Shown: positions 55,739 through 64,000 of the stretch, piece after piece
Layout: each line of letters opens with the position of its first letter
How positions within the stretch are numbered: the first letter of the stretch is position 1
Assembly: GCF_000829675.1 (NCBI RefSeq)
Contig: NZ_BBRX01000024.1
Location: 1 to 64,000 of the forward strand
Reading direction: 5' to 3'
Source of the DNA: Acinetobacter rudis
Lineage (GTDB): Bacteria > Pseudomonadota > Gammaproteobacteria > Pseudomonadales > Moraxellaceae
DNA length: 64,000 nt
Notes under the pieces: model-generated
What the model was told of the DNA's origin: nothing
Database searches by the model: none
The model's input: the letters and a program-made list of their open reading frames with translations, nothing else
Made by a program: the position numbers and the translations under genes

Positions 55739-58700
55739 TTATTTCTGTTGTAGTTGTGATTCGATGTTATTCACGATCTCGCCAATCGTTTTACACTTCA
55801 CTAAATCAGCACATTGAATCGAGGTTTTAAGCTGTTGAGCAAAGTGTTTACTCAAACCGTTGAGATAACTTGAGCCAATGCCGAGCGCTAAAATTTCTGT
55901 ATCTAAAAACACATCGTTGTTATCGACTTGATCCGCTAAAGCATCATGAAAATAGCGTATGACTTCTTGCGCAATCGATGCAGGCCCTGTCGCCGTCACA
56001 CTCTGAATAGGTACAGCTTGCTCTGACTTATTCTGTTGTTGCTTTGCATGCGTCATATCGGCATAGTTTTGATTCAGAACGTCTTGCGCAGTTTGCTTTA
56101 ACTGTTTCCGATCAATCTTTCCGTTACGTGTCATTGGGAAATCTGGCACCGCAATCCAACGTGTAGGAATATGTGAATTGGGCACGTGTGCCTGTAAGAA
56201 CTGACGCAATTCAGCAGGTCGAAGCGTGTTATGCGATGAGACGACCGTGGTATATACAGCTACTAACTCATTGCCCTCATAAATTGGATTGCTGCAGGTG
56301 GTAACCATACAATCTGTAATCTGCGGATGTTTCAGTAAAGCATTTTCAATTTCAGAGGCTGCGATACGTACTCCACGTACTTTCAAATAGCCCTCATCCC
56401 GACCTGCAAAAATAATATTGCCATCTTCTCTTAAATAGCCTTTATCACTCATTCGAAATGCTCGGTGCACTTCACCGTTGGCCAAAGTCAGTTGGACAAA
56501 ATCATGTTGCGTGATCTTGCCATCCACCAAATAACCATTTGCAAGATTGATCCCAGACATATAGAGCTGCCCCACGACTCCCACAGGACAAAATTCAGCA
56601 AATTGATTTAAGATGTAATAATGGTTATGTGACATCGCCCGACCATAAGGAATCAGCTGCTGATCCTCCGCTGTAATCTCATGCCAAATACTCCAGATCG
56701 TTGTTTCCGTTGGACCACCAATCGAAATCAAACGAGCATTGGGTAAAATTTCACGTAATTTTTGCACCACAGAAGGTTTAACATAGTCACCTCCTTGATT
56801 AATCAGACGAATGCTCTGTATTTGCTGTGCATGTGCCGAGGTTAATAACATGTCAGCCATAGCAGGCACCGTACACCAAATCGACACCTGATATCGCTCA
56901 ATGAGTTCAGCCCACGCCACAGCACTTTTTGCCTGCTCCAAAGTCGGAATAACCAAAGTCGCAGCCACTGATAAGGGCGCCATCACATCAAATAAAGCCA
57001 TGTCATGATGAAAAGGTGTGGCAGCAAAATGAACATCGTGCTGATTAATCCGCCAAAACTGAATGGTTTGTTGCAACACATGTGCAGTCGCACGGTTGTT
57101 GAGAACCACACATTTGGGTGTCCCTGTACTGCCTGAGGTGTATAAATAATATGCAGGCGATGTATCATGACGGTGTTGCCAACTGATCTCTGGCTCAAAA
57201 ATACATTCAGCACTTCCAGAATATGAATTGATGGATGAATCTTTTAAAATTTCATTGATGTTTAAGGTGAGCAAATCATCGATGGGTGCAGTTGAAATAG
57301 CTAAGTCAGCGCGGCTATTCGATAAAATATACTGTTGACGTAATTTGGGTGAGTCCATATCTACAGGTAACCAAACAATGCCAGATAAAGCACAGGCCAA
57401 AATCGCATAAATATGTTCTGGACTTTTGGTTAAACAAATCGCCACCACTTGATTCTGGTTGATTTGAGCCAAATCTAATGCTCGACGAACTTTTGCCACA
57501 TTTGTAGCAAGTGCTACATATGAAATATGCTGACCATCATAAATGAGGGCGGTTTTATCGGGTGTTTGTTCAAATAAATGATGTTGGATCTTGGCAAGAT
57601 AATCAACAACATCAATGTGTTGGTACTCATCCATAATTTTCACATCATCATTAAGCTTTTGCACGTTGGACTGGCGCTGTGACTGTGCTAATGCGGTTTT
57701 TAATTGTGTAATATCGGTGAGCCGTGCCTCTAAGGCATCTGCCATCTCTTGAACCATACGGGTCGATAGGGCTTCTTCTATAAAATCAAGATCAATCACT
57801 AAATCAGACTGTGCCGAGTAGGACAAACGGATATCTAAAGCCAATTGTGGAGTTTGCGTTTGCCCAGCAACATAGCGGGCCTGAGCATGTTCAGATGGTT
57901 TCACCCATGACAAACCATTGGTCAATGCAACAGGTAGAACAATCGATTGTTGTAGTTTTTTAATCAAATACTTAGACAACTCAATCCCCGAATAAGAAGT
58001 ATGAGTCATGGCCTCTAAAATTTGCTTTTGTGTTGCTTTCACCTGATCGACAAGGCATAGCTTGGGATTAAATTGATAATCTAATACGATGAAAGATGAA
58101 CTATTACCCACCGTTTTATGTAGCGCCGAGTTTGAAATTGGCATGGACAGTAAGATGCGTTGCTCCTCAGTCCAACGAGATAATTCCTCTAAAAGTACAG
58201 TCGTCAATAAGGCGTTGGCAAAAATCTTATGCTGTATAGCCAACTGTGATAATTGATCAAACTGTGCCTTTGAAATGGTGACACTAAGGCGAGCATAATG
58301 CGGATCAGTAATGCTATCTAAACTGTTCTTCCACGGAAATTGAGCAACTTCTTCAACCTCTGCCAGTTTGTCTTGCCAAAATTGTTGATCTTTTTGATTG
58401 GCAGCATAGAAGCTCTCATTGTCTGGACTGGTGGCCGTTACTGCAGCTTTTGGTAAGTCATTGAGTGAATGATTAAAATCAAATAACAGATGGAGAATAA
58501 CAGAAAGAGAATACCCATCAATAATCAGACCATCAAAACTACATAAGACTACGGAGGCTATCTCCATCTGTGTCGGTAGTTGTATTAATACGATACGCCA
58601 AGGTGGGATATTCAATGTTAAATCATGAGCAAAGTTTCGGTATTGCGCTCTACGTTTTTCCAATTGCAACATTGCTTCAGCTGGATTTAAATCACGATAA

Positions 58701-58954
58701 TCATAGACTTCAAATTGATGATGTAGTGCACTATTCGATTGAATCTGCTGAGATAACCGTGTTTCATCAATCAATGTGCGCAGTGCTGGATAATGTTGGA
58801 TCAGGGTAGCAAGACGTTGCGCTAACACCTCAGCATCCAAATGCCCCTGAAACTCGCGAAAGTCATGCATGGACGATTGGCTGAGTGGAAACATTTTGCT
58901 TTTACCCAATAAATAAGCCTTTTGCATTGGACTTAATGGTGTTTGATTGTTCAT
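55739..58954 (-). CDS. fbsF: NRPS FbsF: cyclization - adenylation (Ser) - carrier
   Basis: A 1071-residue NRPS. Residues about 1-430 are a cyclization domain: PMQKAYLLGK at the start and FDGLIIDGYS with Asp141...Asp146 (D-x4-D) in place of H-H-x3-D-G, for oxazoline formation. Adenylation domain about 455-985: P-loop LYTSGSTGTPK, GGPTETTIWS, FRMSDKGYLREDG, VRGVRIAASEIE, and MTRNGKIDRKQL with the A10 Lys. PCP about 990-1071 with Ser1028 in ALGIGSSYL. L-Ser is the known substrate of FbsF; I do not derive the pocket code from sequence. It starts two bases after fbsE. Confidence 0.92.
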   Translation of the reverse strand: MNNQTPLSPMQKAYLLGKSKMFPLSQSSMHDFREFQGHLDAEVLAQRLATLIQHYPALRTLIDETRLSQQIQSNSALHHQFEVYDYRDLNPAEAMLQLEKRRAQYRNFAHDLTLNIPPWRIVLIQLPTQMEIASVVLCSFDGLIIDGYSLSVILHLLFDFNHSLNDLPKAAVTATSPDNESFYAANQKDQQFWQDKLAEVEEVAQFPWKNSLDSITDPHYARLSVTISKAQFDQLSQLAIQHKIFANALLTTVLLEELSRWTEEQRILLSMPISNSALHKTVGNSSSFIVLDYQFNPKLCLVDQVKATQKQILEAMTHTSYSGIELSKYLIKKLQQSIVLPVALTNGLSWVKPSEHAQARYVAGQTQTPQLALDIRLSYSAQSDLVIDLDFIEEALSTRMVQEMADALEARLTDITQLKTALAQSQRQSNVQKLNDDVKIMDEYQHIDVVDYLAKIQHHLFEQTPDKTALIYDGQHISYVALATNVAKVRRALDLAQINQNQVVAICLTKSPEHIYAILACALSGIVWLPVDMDSPKLRQQYILSNSRADLAISTAPIDDLLTLNINEILKDSSINSYSGSAECIFEPEISWQHRHDTSPAYYLYTSGSTGTPKCVVLNNRATAHVLQQTIQFWRINQHDVHFAATPFHHDMALFDVMAPLSVAATLVIPTLEQAKSAVAWAELIERYQVSIWCTVPAMADMLLTSAHAQQIQSIRLINQGGDYVKPSVVQKLREILPNARLISIGGPTETTIWSIWHEITAEDQQLIPYGRAMSHNHYYILNQFAEFCPVGVVGQLYMSGINLANGYLVDGKITQHDFVQLTLANGEVHRAFRMSDKGYLREDGNIIFAGRDEGYLKVRGVRIAASEIENALLKHPQITDCMVTTCSNPIYEGNELVAVYTTVVSSHNTLRPAELRQFLQAHVPNSHIPTRWIAVPDFPMTRNGKIDRKQLKQTAQDVLNQNYADMTHAKQQQNKSEQAVPIQSVTATGPASIAQEVIRYFHDALADQVDNNDVFLDTEILALGIGSSYLNGLSKHFAQQLKTSIQCADLVKCKTIGEIVNNIESQLQQK

Positions 58955-58956
58955 TG

Positions 58957-61461
58957 TTATTTCCCATTGATGACTTGCAAAAATACAGCAGCAATACGCT
59001 GCGCGTTGTCTGGTATTTTTTGTTCAATCAATTGCGCAAGATTTTTTACACTGCGTTGTGTGAAGATATCTACTACATTGATTTCACAGCCTTTAAAATA
59101 TTGATTTAACGCAGCAACCAAATGTGTTGCCAATAAAGAATCTCCGCCTTCATCGAAGAAATCCAAATCAGTCTGGTCTGATTGCAATGCCAACCCAATG
59201 ATTTGACTCATCATAAAACGTACCACCTGTTCAACAGGATGAGCGGCTGTTGATTGCTGTGAAGCATGTTGTTCGATCGATAGATGTGTCTCAATAAAAT
59301 GATGAATGTCATCAGCTACTGTCGACGCCCCAAACGCATGCAAATGATCAACAGCATAGCTATGCTCCGGTCGCAAATACTGTGGTAGTACCTGACGATA
59401 AGCCTCTTGTAACGCTAAAGCAGACAAGGGTTGCTCAAACTCAACTAAGGCCACTAATTGCACTTTTTGCTCAATCTCAATGGCATAAACCCGCACCTGA
59501 CGAAGAGCAGTAATCTGCAAAAGTCGTTTTTCGATTTCTTCTACTTCGACTCTGTAGCCATTTCTCATCAAGACCCGATGCGCATGTTCGACAACATGCA
59601 ATCGCCCTTGATCATCGAAATACGCTTGCATTCCCGTGTCAGTCCATGACTCAGCCAGAGCAATCTGCCCTTCCTTAGCCCACTGAGCATTATCCTGTTG
59701 TTGTAGAAGCAACTGACCAACCACCCAATCTGGACAATCAGCACCTAAACCATTGACGATGCGATATGGTGTATGTGCATTGATCTGTGGCAATTGAGCA
59801 AAGCACTGTGCTGGCAGTGTAGCTTGTTGTTTTTGACGCGCTGCTCTTTGCTGTTTGGGTAATTCAAATTTAAAGGCTTGCGTCAATACCTGTTGCCCAT
59901 CTGATATCAACTGTTGTATCGCAGCGATATAATGTTTAAACATGGCTTCAATGACATGGGGTTGAAAAGCATGGCTACGAATATCCCAATTCACCACCAA
60001 ACTTTGATTCATATAGGCAACTTGGACATCTAAATTGACTTTAGGCCCTTGAGAAATACACCAAATTGGTCGCCCAAGTGTCTCTTGTAAAGGCGCAGAG
60101 AAAATTTCTCCTTCCTCTAAAGCCAAGGTGAAAACGATGGGTGAAATTTCGAGTTGTTGACGTTGCTTCGATAAATCTCGCAGCACATGGATGCCACCAT
60201 AGCGATAATGCTCAGTCACTTGTGCTACATCTCGTTCAATCCGCTTTACAGCCTCTAGCAGAGTTTCTTGTGCACTTAACTTTAAGCTGAGCAAGCTCAT
60301 TTGGGTGAAATCCCCCACCACCTGATGAATATTCGCAGCATAAGGCTCTCGAATAAAAGCAGGTAAGTTCAGTCGAAACTCAGCACTAGATGACCAAGAG
60401 GCAACGGTATGGGCAAACAGAGTCAAACACAGATGACCCACTGATATGCCATGTGTTTGTGCCAAATTTTTCAGGCATAAACACTCATCTTGATTAAAAA
60501 TATGGATTAAACGTTCAAACTGATGCTCATCCGCCCTTAACCCTTCAGCAATCAATGGCAGCTGTGGTACTGGTGCAATGTGCTCAAGTTGTTGTTGCCA
60601 CCACCTTTGATCGTGTTGCTGCTGTGCTTGAAAAGCAGGATCATGACGGCGTTGCTCTAAGTAATTAAAATATTCGGGTTGATCAAAGTCCAGAACTGAA
60701 GCTGCAACACCTTGATATAAGGCAGTTAAATCCTCGATCACGATCAGAAAACTTTGAGGATCAATAGCAGACATGTCTGAATCAATATGTAATCGATGAC
60801 GATGTTCAGGCAGTAAGCTTAACTGTACGTTTAATACGTGACCTTCTGCGATGTTTAAATACTGGTGACTTAACCGCTGGCGTTTTTGAGATAAATAATC
60901 ACTCAATGCTGTAGCACCGAGATGGCTTAAATCCTCAATCTCTAGATGTTGATGTTTTAATGACTTAATACCCTGCATTCCATCACAGATACAGACACTT
61001 AACATGGGATGTCGTTGAATTAACTGTTGAAACGCCTGTTGTAAAGCGGCAGGATCGAGATGTTCTCCCTCGAACTCCATATATAAATGTGCTGCAACTC
61101 CTTCGGTCTCCCGTCCAGCCCAATAGGCATATTGCATATCGGACAAAGGTACTGTTGCGGTAGGCAGTTTTTTTAACCATGCAGGTATGTCATGCGGATG
61201 ATGATCAACAGCTACTTCTGCTGCTTGCTGTGCAGTATCTTGGATTAAGTCGTGCCAATCTTGCACCGTCGGTGACATTGCAAAGTCAGCATAAGACAAA
61301 GGTTTATTGTATTTTTTCTCAAAATGATCAACCAATTGCATAATCGCTAATGAATGAAGACCGTGTTCAATCAAATTATCTTGTGCTTCGATCATGACAT
61401 CTTCAACTTGAAGCACTTGATGAATTTGCCGAGTAATTTCTTGCTGTAATTGCATGTTCAT
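58957..61461 (-). CDS. fbsE: NRPS FbsE: aryl carrier - cyclization - relic adenylation - carrier
   Basis: An 834-residue NRPS. ArCP about 5-75 with phosphopantetheine Ser37 (EHGLHSLAIM). Cyclization domain about 100-530 (PLSDMQYAYWAGRE; DSDMSAIDPQSF with Asp229...Asp234). Then about 560-720 matches only the tail of an adenylation domain: LGADCPDWVVGQLLL (A5-A6 side), SWTDTGMQAYFDDQG (A7) and VLMRNGYRVEVEEIEKRL (A8). P-loop and pocket motifs A1-A5 are absent. A PCP ends the protein (DFFDEGGDSLLATH, Ser775). It takes DHB from FbsH; serine must come from FbsF. Confidence 0.92.
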   Translation of the reverse strand: MNMQLQQEITRQIHQVLQVEDVMIEAQDNLIEHGLHSLAIMQLVDHFEKKYNKPLSYADFAMSPTVQDWHDLIQDTAQQAAEVAVDHHPHDIPAWLKKLPTATVPLSDMQYAYWAGRETEGVAAHLYMEFEGEHLDPAALQQAFQQLIQRHPMLSVCICDGMQGIKSLKHQHLEIEDLSHLGATALSDYLSQKRQRLSHQYLNIAEGHVLNVQLSLLPEHRHRLHIDSDMSAIDPQSFLIVIEDLTALYQGVAASVLDFDQPEYFNYLEQRRHDPAFQAQQQHDQRWWQQQLEHIAPVPQLPLIAEGLRADEHQFERLIHIFNQDECLCLKNLAQTHGISVGHLCLTLFAHTVASWSSSAEFRLNLPAFIREPYAANIHQVVGDFTQMSLLSLKLSAQETLLEAVKRIERDVAQVTEHYRYGGIHVLRDLSKQRQQLEISPIVFTLALEEGEIFSAPLQETLGRPIWCISQGPKVNLDVQVAYMNQSLVVNWDIRSHAFQPHVIEAMFKHYIAAIQQLISDGQQVLTQAFKFELPKQQRAARQKQQATLPAQCFAQLPQINAHTPYRIVNGLGADCPDWVVGQLLLQQQDNAQWAKEGQIALAESWTDTGMQAYFDDQGRLHVVEHAHRVLMRNGYRVEVEEIEKRLLQITALRQVRVYAIEIEQKVQLVALVEFEQPLSALALQEAYRQVLPQYLRPEHSYAVDHLHAFGASTVADDIHHFIETHLSIEQHASQQSTAAHPVEQVVRFMMSQIIGLALQSDQTDLDFFDEGGDSLLATHLVAALNQYFKGCEINVVDIFTQRSVKNLAQLIEQKIPDNAQRIAAVFLQVINGK

Positions 61462-61470
61462 CTTTCCTAA

Positions 61471-62250
61471 TTATCGACCTAGAGTTGCACCACCATCGAC
61501 AACTAAATCATGCATGGTGATATGAGAGGCTTGATCACTGATCAGAAACATCACGGCATTCGCAATATCTGCGGTTAAGGCGATTTTTTGTAATGGAATA
61601 CCTACTTTATATTTGGCCAAATTTCCTTGAATGGTTTGTTGTTCACCTTTTGAGTCTTGCCACAGTTGCTGTAGCATCGGAGTTGCCGTCGAACCTGGCG
61701 AGATAATATTGACTCGCACACCAAACTGCGCCAGTTCCAAACCAACTGTTTGACTAAAACTGGTCAATGCTGCTTTGGATGCACCATAAGCAGCCATGTT
61801 GATACGTGGAGCATGGGCAGAATTTGATGACACCATGACTACACTACCCGAGCCTTTCGCACGAAAGTGTGGGCTTAAATGTTTTAAAAAATAAAAAGGT
61901 GCAAAGGTATTAACCGCAAAAGTATCTAGCCACATCGCTTCCGATAAAGTGTCATGCTCTCCCAAGTGCAACACTCCAGCAGCATGAATAAAATAATCAG
62001 GCGCAGCCGATTGCAGTAGTTTTTGGCATAATGCTGTAACTTGTTCAGCATCACTTACATCACATTGATATATCTCAGCCAGATCCGTAGTCACAGGATG
62101 CTGTAGACAACGATCGAACCCCACCACATAGATCTGTTGAGCCATCAACTGTTGCATAATTTGGGCACCAATGCCCTGATTGACACCAGTCACCCAAGCA
62201 ACTTTTCGAGTTTTATGATGCACATCACTTGCGTTGCTTTGTTCTGTCAT
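61471..62250 (-). CDS. fbsD: 2,3-dihydro-2,3-dihydroxybenzoate dehydrogenase
   Basis: A 259-residue classical short-chain dehydrogenase (EntA/DhbA). NAD motif VTGVNQGIGAQI (T-G-x3-G-I-G), HAAGVLHLGE (N-A-G site as HAAG), catalytic Ser in MVSSNSAHAP, YGASKAAL with Tyr and Lys, and RVNIISPGSTATPM. It forms DHB, the last step of the fbsB-C-D branch. It lies 31 bases after fbsC and nine before fbsE. Confidence 0.94.
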   Translation of the reverse strand: MTEQSNASDVHHKTRKVAWVTGVNQGIGAQIMQQLMAQQIYVVGFDRCLQHPVTTDLAEIYQCDVSDAEQVTALCQKLLQSAAPDYFIHAAGVLHLGEHDTLSEAMWLDTFAVNTFAPFYFLKHLSPHFRAKGSGSVVMVSSNSAHAPRINMAAYGASKAALTSFSQTVGLELAQFGVRVNIISPGSTATPMLQQLWQDSKGEQQTIQGNLAKYKVGIPLQKIALTADIANAVMFLISDQASHITMHDLVVDGGATLGR

Positions 62251-62281
62251 AGTGATTCTCTAGGTATTGAATAAGCCATCT

Positions 62282-62917
62282 TTAAATTGAAGACGTCATG
62301 ACATGTTGTGCATCCTCAACCACCCCCAAATTGCGCTGGACATAGCGCAAGGCAAAAAGGTGATCCTCTAAACTAAAATCAGCCACCGAGTCGCCAACTA
62401 CAAACGGTTGAATACCATTCATAAAGGCTTCAGCAGCGGTTTGAAGTACACCAATATGCGCATAAATCCCACAAATAATGAGCTGATCTTTTTGGGTTTC
62501 ACTGAGAATTTTCTGTAGATCTGAACGATAGAAAGCGCTATAACGCCATTTTGTCAGTAAGTGATCTTGTTCGTTGGGTGCCAATTGATGAACAATTTTG
62601 GCCTGTTCTGGATAGGCGGTTAAACCAGGTCCCCACATATCATTTAATAACGCACGATCCTGATCTTGTTGTGTAGCGGGTTGGGCGGTATAGAACACAG
62701 GAATATTCTGAGCAATACACCAAGCTTTAATTTGTGCAATGTTCTCTATAATTTTTTGCATCAATGGAGAGTTATCTCCATAAAAATGAATAAAATATTC
62801 CTGCATATCATGAATCAGTAAAGCAGCGCGATTTTTCTCAATTTTCCAATTGACCTTTGCTATGGGATAGTCTTGCTTAAATGGAAGTTCATAATTTTGG
62901 ATTTTTGGAATCGCCAT
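62282..62917 (-). CDS. fbsC: Isochorismatase without carrier domain
   Basis: A 211-residue isochorismatase that removes pyruvate from isochorismate. Seen: ALLIHDMQEYFIHFYG (catalytic Asp), LLTKWRYSAFYRSDL (catalytic Lys) and IICGIYAHIGVLQTAAEAF. It stops right after the hydrolase domain (VEDAQHVMTSS), while E. coli EntB continues with an aryl carrier of about 75 residues. Here the carrier is at the N-terminus of FbsE. A 95-base gap separates it from fbsB. Confidence 0.93.
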   Translation of the reverse strand: MAIPKIQNYELPFKQDYPIAKVNWKIEKNRAALLIHDMQEYFIHFYGDNSPLMQKIIENIAQIKAWCIAQNIPVFYTAQPATQQDQDRALLNDMWGPGLTAYPEQAKIVHQLAPNEQDHLLTKWRYSAFYRSDLQKILSETQKDQLIICGIYAHIGVLQTAAEAFMNGIQPFVVGDSVADFSLEDHLFALRYVQRNLGVVEDAQHVMTSSI

Positions 62918-63012
62918 AATGTGACCTATTGATTATGTATCAGTATGGAAGTACGTTTTTTGCAGTAACACTTGTAAAGAAGTACCCTGTACGCCTTTAA
63001 CCGTTTTAAAAA

Positions 63013-64000
63013 TTAAGTTGTCATGTTTGCATTTAAGGTTTTCAAGATGGTTTGCATTTTGGCCTCTGTTTCATTCCACTCCAGTTCCGCTTCTGATCCA
63101 ATCACAATACCTGCACCCGCATAGAGACGGATTTTTTGATCATTGAGCAAACCACAGCGAATCGTCACAACCCATTCACCATTGCCATCTGCATCCATCC
63201 ACCCCACTAGACCTGCATAGTAATGGCGGTCATATCCCTCGTGTTTTAAGATAAAATCTTTAGCCAATGCTGTAGGAGAACCACAGATTGCAGGCGTAGG
63301 ATGAAGGGATAGTGCCAACTGCAAAGCATTGGCCTGTATTGATTTCAATTGACCGTCAAATACCGTTGAAAGATGCAGCATCGTCGAGGTCCTTAAAACT
63401 TCAGGAGGATTGGAAACCTTTAACTCTGCACAATAGGGTTGTAAATTGCTCAATACACTATCAACAACAATCTGGTGCTCATATCGATCTTTTGCCGAAT
63501 CATAAAGTTCCTGTACTCGGCAGCGATTAACCTCTTCATCATGGCTTTTTGGACGTGAACCCGCTAAGGGATTGCTTCGGATAGCTTGGCCTTGTTTTGA
63601 AATGAGTAATTCTGGACTTGCTCCAAGCAGATGTGCCCCACCCTCAACAGGAACCACAAAACTAAATGCTTGCGGATTTTTTTGTGCCAAAGTTTGCCCC
63701 AGTGCAAAAGGGTTTTGTGGCGCTGCTAGATCAAAATCAATCGCTTGTGATAGCACAATTTTTTGTAAATGATTTGATGCAAACTGCTGTAATGCCAAAT
63801 CAATGGCTTGGTCAAAGTGCGCTCTTTGCACGAGGCGTTTCTGTTGACTCAACTGTAAACCTGGATACGTTATTTGCTGCTGATCGGTAAATTCTGTTTT
63901 TGCTATTTTTTGATATTGGCGATAGATATTTAAAGTAGAGGGCTTTGAGGTATCGAAAGGAATCACCCCGATCAATATTGGATCATTATTCTTTGTTTGT
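63013..64000 (-). CDS. fbsB: Isochorismate synthase, N-terminus beyond window edge
   Basis: The frame is open past the right edge. Residues before the in-frame TTG at 63975 read NNDPILIGVIPFD, which continues the EntC/DhbC family (E. coli EntC has ILVGAIPFD-like sequence here), so the TTG is not the start. Conserved parts: KIVLSQAIDFDL, LLGASPELLI (catalytic Glu region), RSNPLAGSRPKSHDEE, HLSTVFDG, HPTPAICGSPT, EGYDRHYYAGLVGW and YAGAGIVIGSEAELEWNET (Mg-binding Glu). Expected full length about 390-400, so roughly 70 residues are missing. It opens the DHB branch from chorismate. Confidence 0.95.
   Translation of the reverse strand, partial: QTKNNDPILIGVIPFDTSKPSTLNIYRQYQKIAKTEFTDQQQITYPGLQLSQQKRLVQRAHFDQAIDLALQQFASNHLQKIVLSQAIDFDLAAPQNPFALGQTLAQKNPQAFSFVVPVEGGAHLLGASPELLISKQGQAIRSNPLAGSRPKSHDEEVNRCRVQELYDSAKDRYEHQIVVDSVLSNLQPYCAELKVSNPPEVLRTSTMLHLSTVFDGQLKSIQANALQLALSLHPTPAICGSPTALAKDFILKHEGYDRHYYAGLVGWMDADGNGEWVVTIRCGLLNDQKIRLYAGAGIVIGSEAELEWNETEAKMQTILKTLNANMTT

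Noticed and set aside
63973..63975. TTG as the start of fbsB
   Set aside because: Residues encoded upstream continue the conserved EntC/DhbC sequence to the window edge, so the gene is simply cut.
1..64000. CRISPR arrays, prophage genes, plasmid origin
   Set aside because: No regularly spaced repeats, phage structural genes, integrases or replication genes were seen on either strand.

Overview
The window reads as Acinetobacter chromosome (Gammaproteobacteria, Moraxellaceae). It is AT-rich. It carries the conserved kdsD-kdsC-lptC-lptA-lptB block, mutS and fdxA of the gamma-proteobacterial type, a heme oxygenase cluster of Acinetobacter type, and a siderophore locus that matches the fimsbactin (fbs) cluster known from Acinetobacter gene by gene. 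The species is not resolved.

Layout. Positions 1-8.3 kb hold an EmrA-type pump adaptor cut by the left edge; three minus-strand acyl-CoA/acetyl-CoA genes (acyl-CoA dehydrogenase, thiolase, CoA-transferase) with a divergent TetR-family regulator; and a small membrane protein. Positions 8.6-14.3 kb are a heme-uptake unit on the minus strand: ECF sigma factor, FecR-type anti-sigma, heme oxygenase, YbaN-like protein and a TonB receptor with an N-terminal signalling (STN) domain. A Fur-box-like site lies just before the sigma gene. Positions 14.3-21.9 kb are a metabolic accessory stretch rich in PLP-linked genes: two MocR regulators, a PdxH-like oxidase, PaiB, two GNAT acetyltransferases, an NmrA-type reductase and an EamA exporter. 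Positions 22-31.6 kb contain a secreted HExxH protein, mutS, a DUF481 outer-membrane protein, an AT-rich Bcr/CflA exporter, fdxA, a broken IS200/IS605 tnpB, an M15 peptidase lipoprotein and an O-methyltransferase. Positions 31.9-39.4 kb are housekeeping: tandem Usp, hexapeptide acyltransferase, yigZ, the lpt/kds block, cysS and tRNA-Gly(GCC).

Positions 39.5-64 kb are the siderophore locus, which begins 83 bp past the tRNA and runs off the right edge. On the minus strand, fbsB-C-D make 2,3-dihydroxybenzoate (DHB), FbsH activates it, and FbsE-F-G are the non-ribosomal peptide synthetases. FbsJ-I-K turn ornithine into N-acetyl-N-hydroxyputrescine. On the plus strand a small divergent arm encodes the type II thioesterase FbsM and the phosphopantetheinyl transferase FbsL. 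A second minus-strand unit holds the receptor FbsN, an RhtX/FptX-like permease, a siderophore-interacting reductase and a MATE exporter. Fur-box-like sites sit before both fbsN and fbsM. Gene symbols fbsB to fbsQ are assigned by domain content and gene order, not by a database search.

The most unusual points are: the relic adenylation domain inside FbsE; altered catalytic motifs in both condensation domains of FbsG; a DUF2470 domain fused to the siderophore reductase; a 32-residue membrane peptide between the convergent fbs arms; and the tnpB relic whose right end lies against the fdxA terminator. I found no CRISPR array, integrase or intact insertion sequence.
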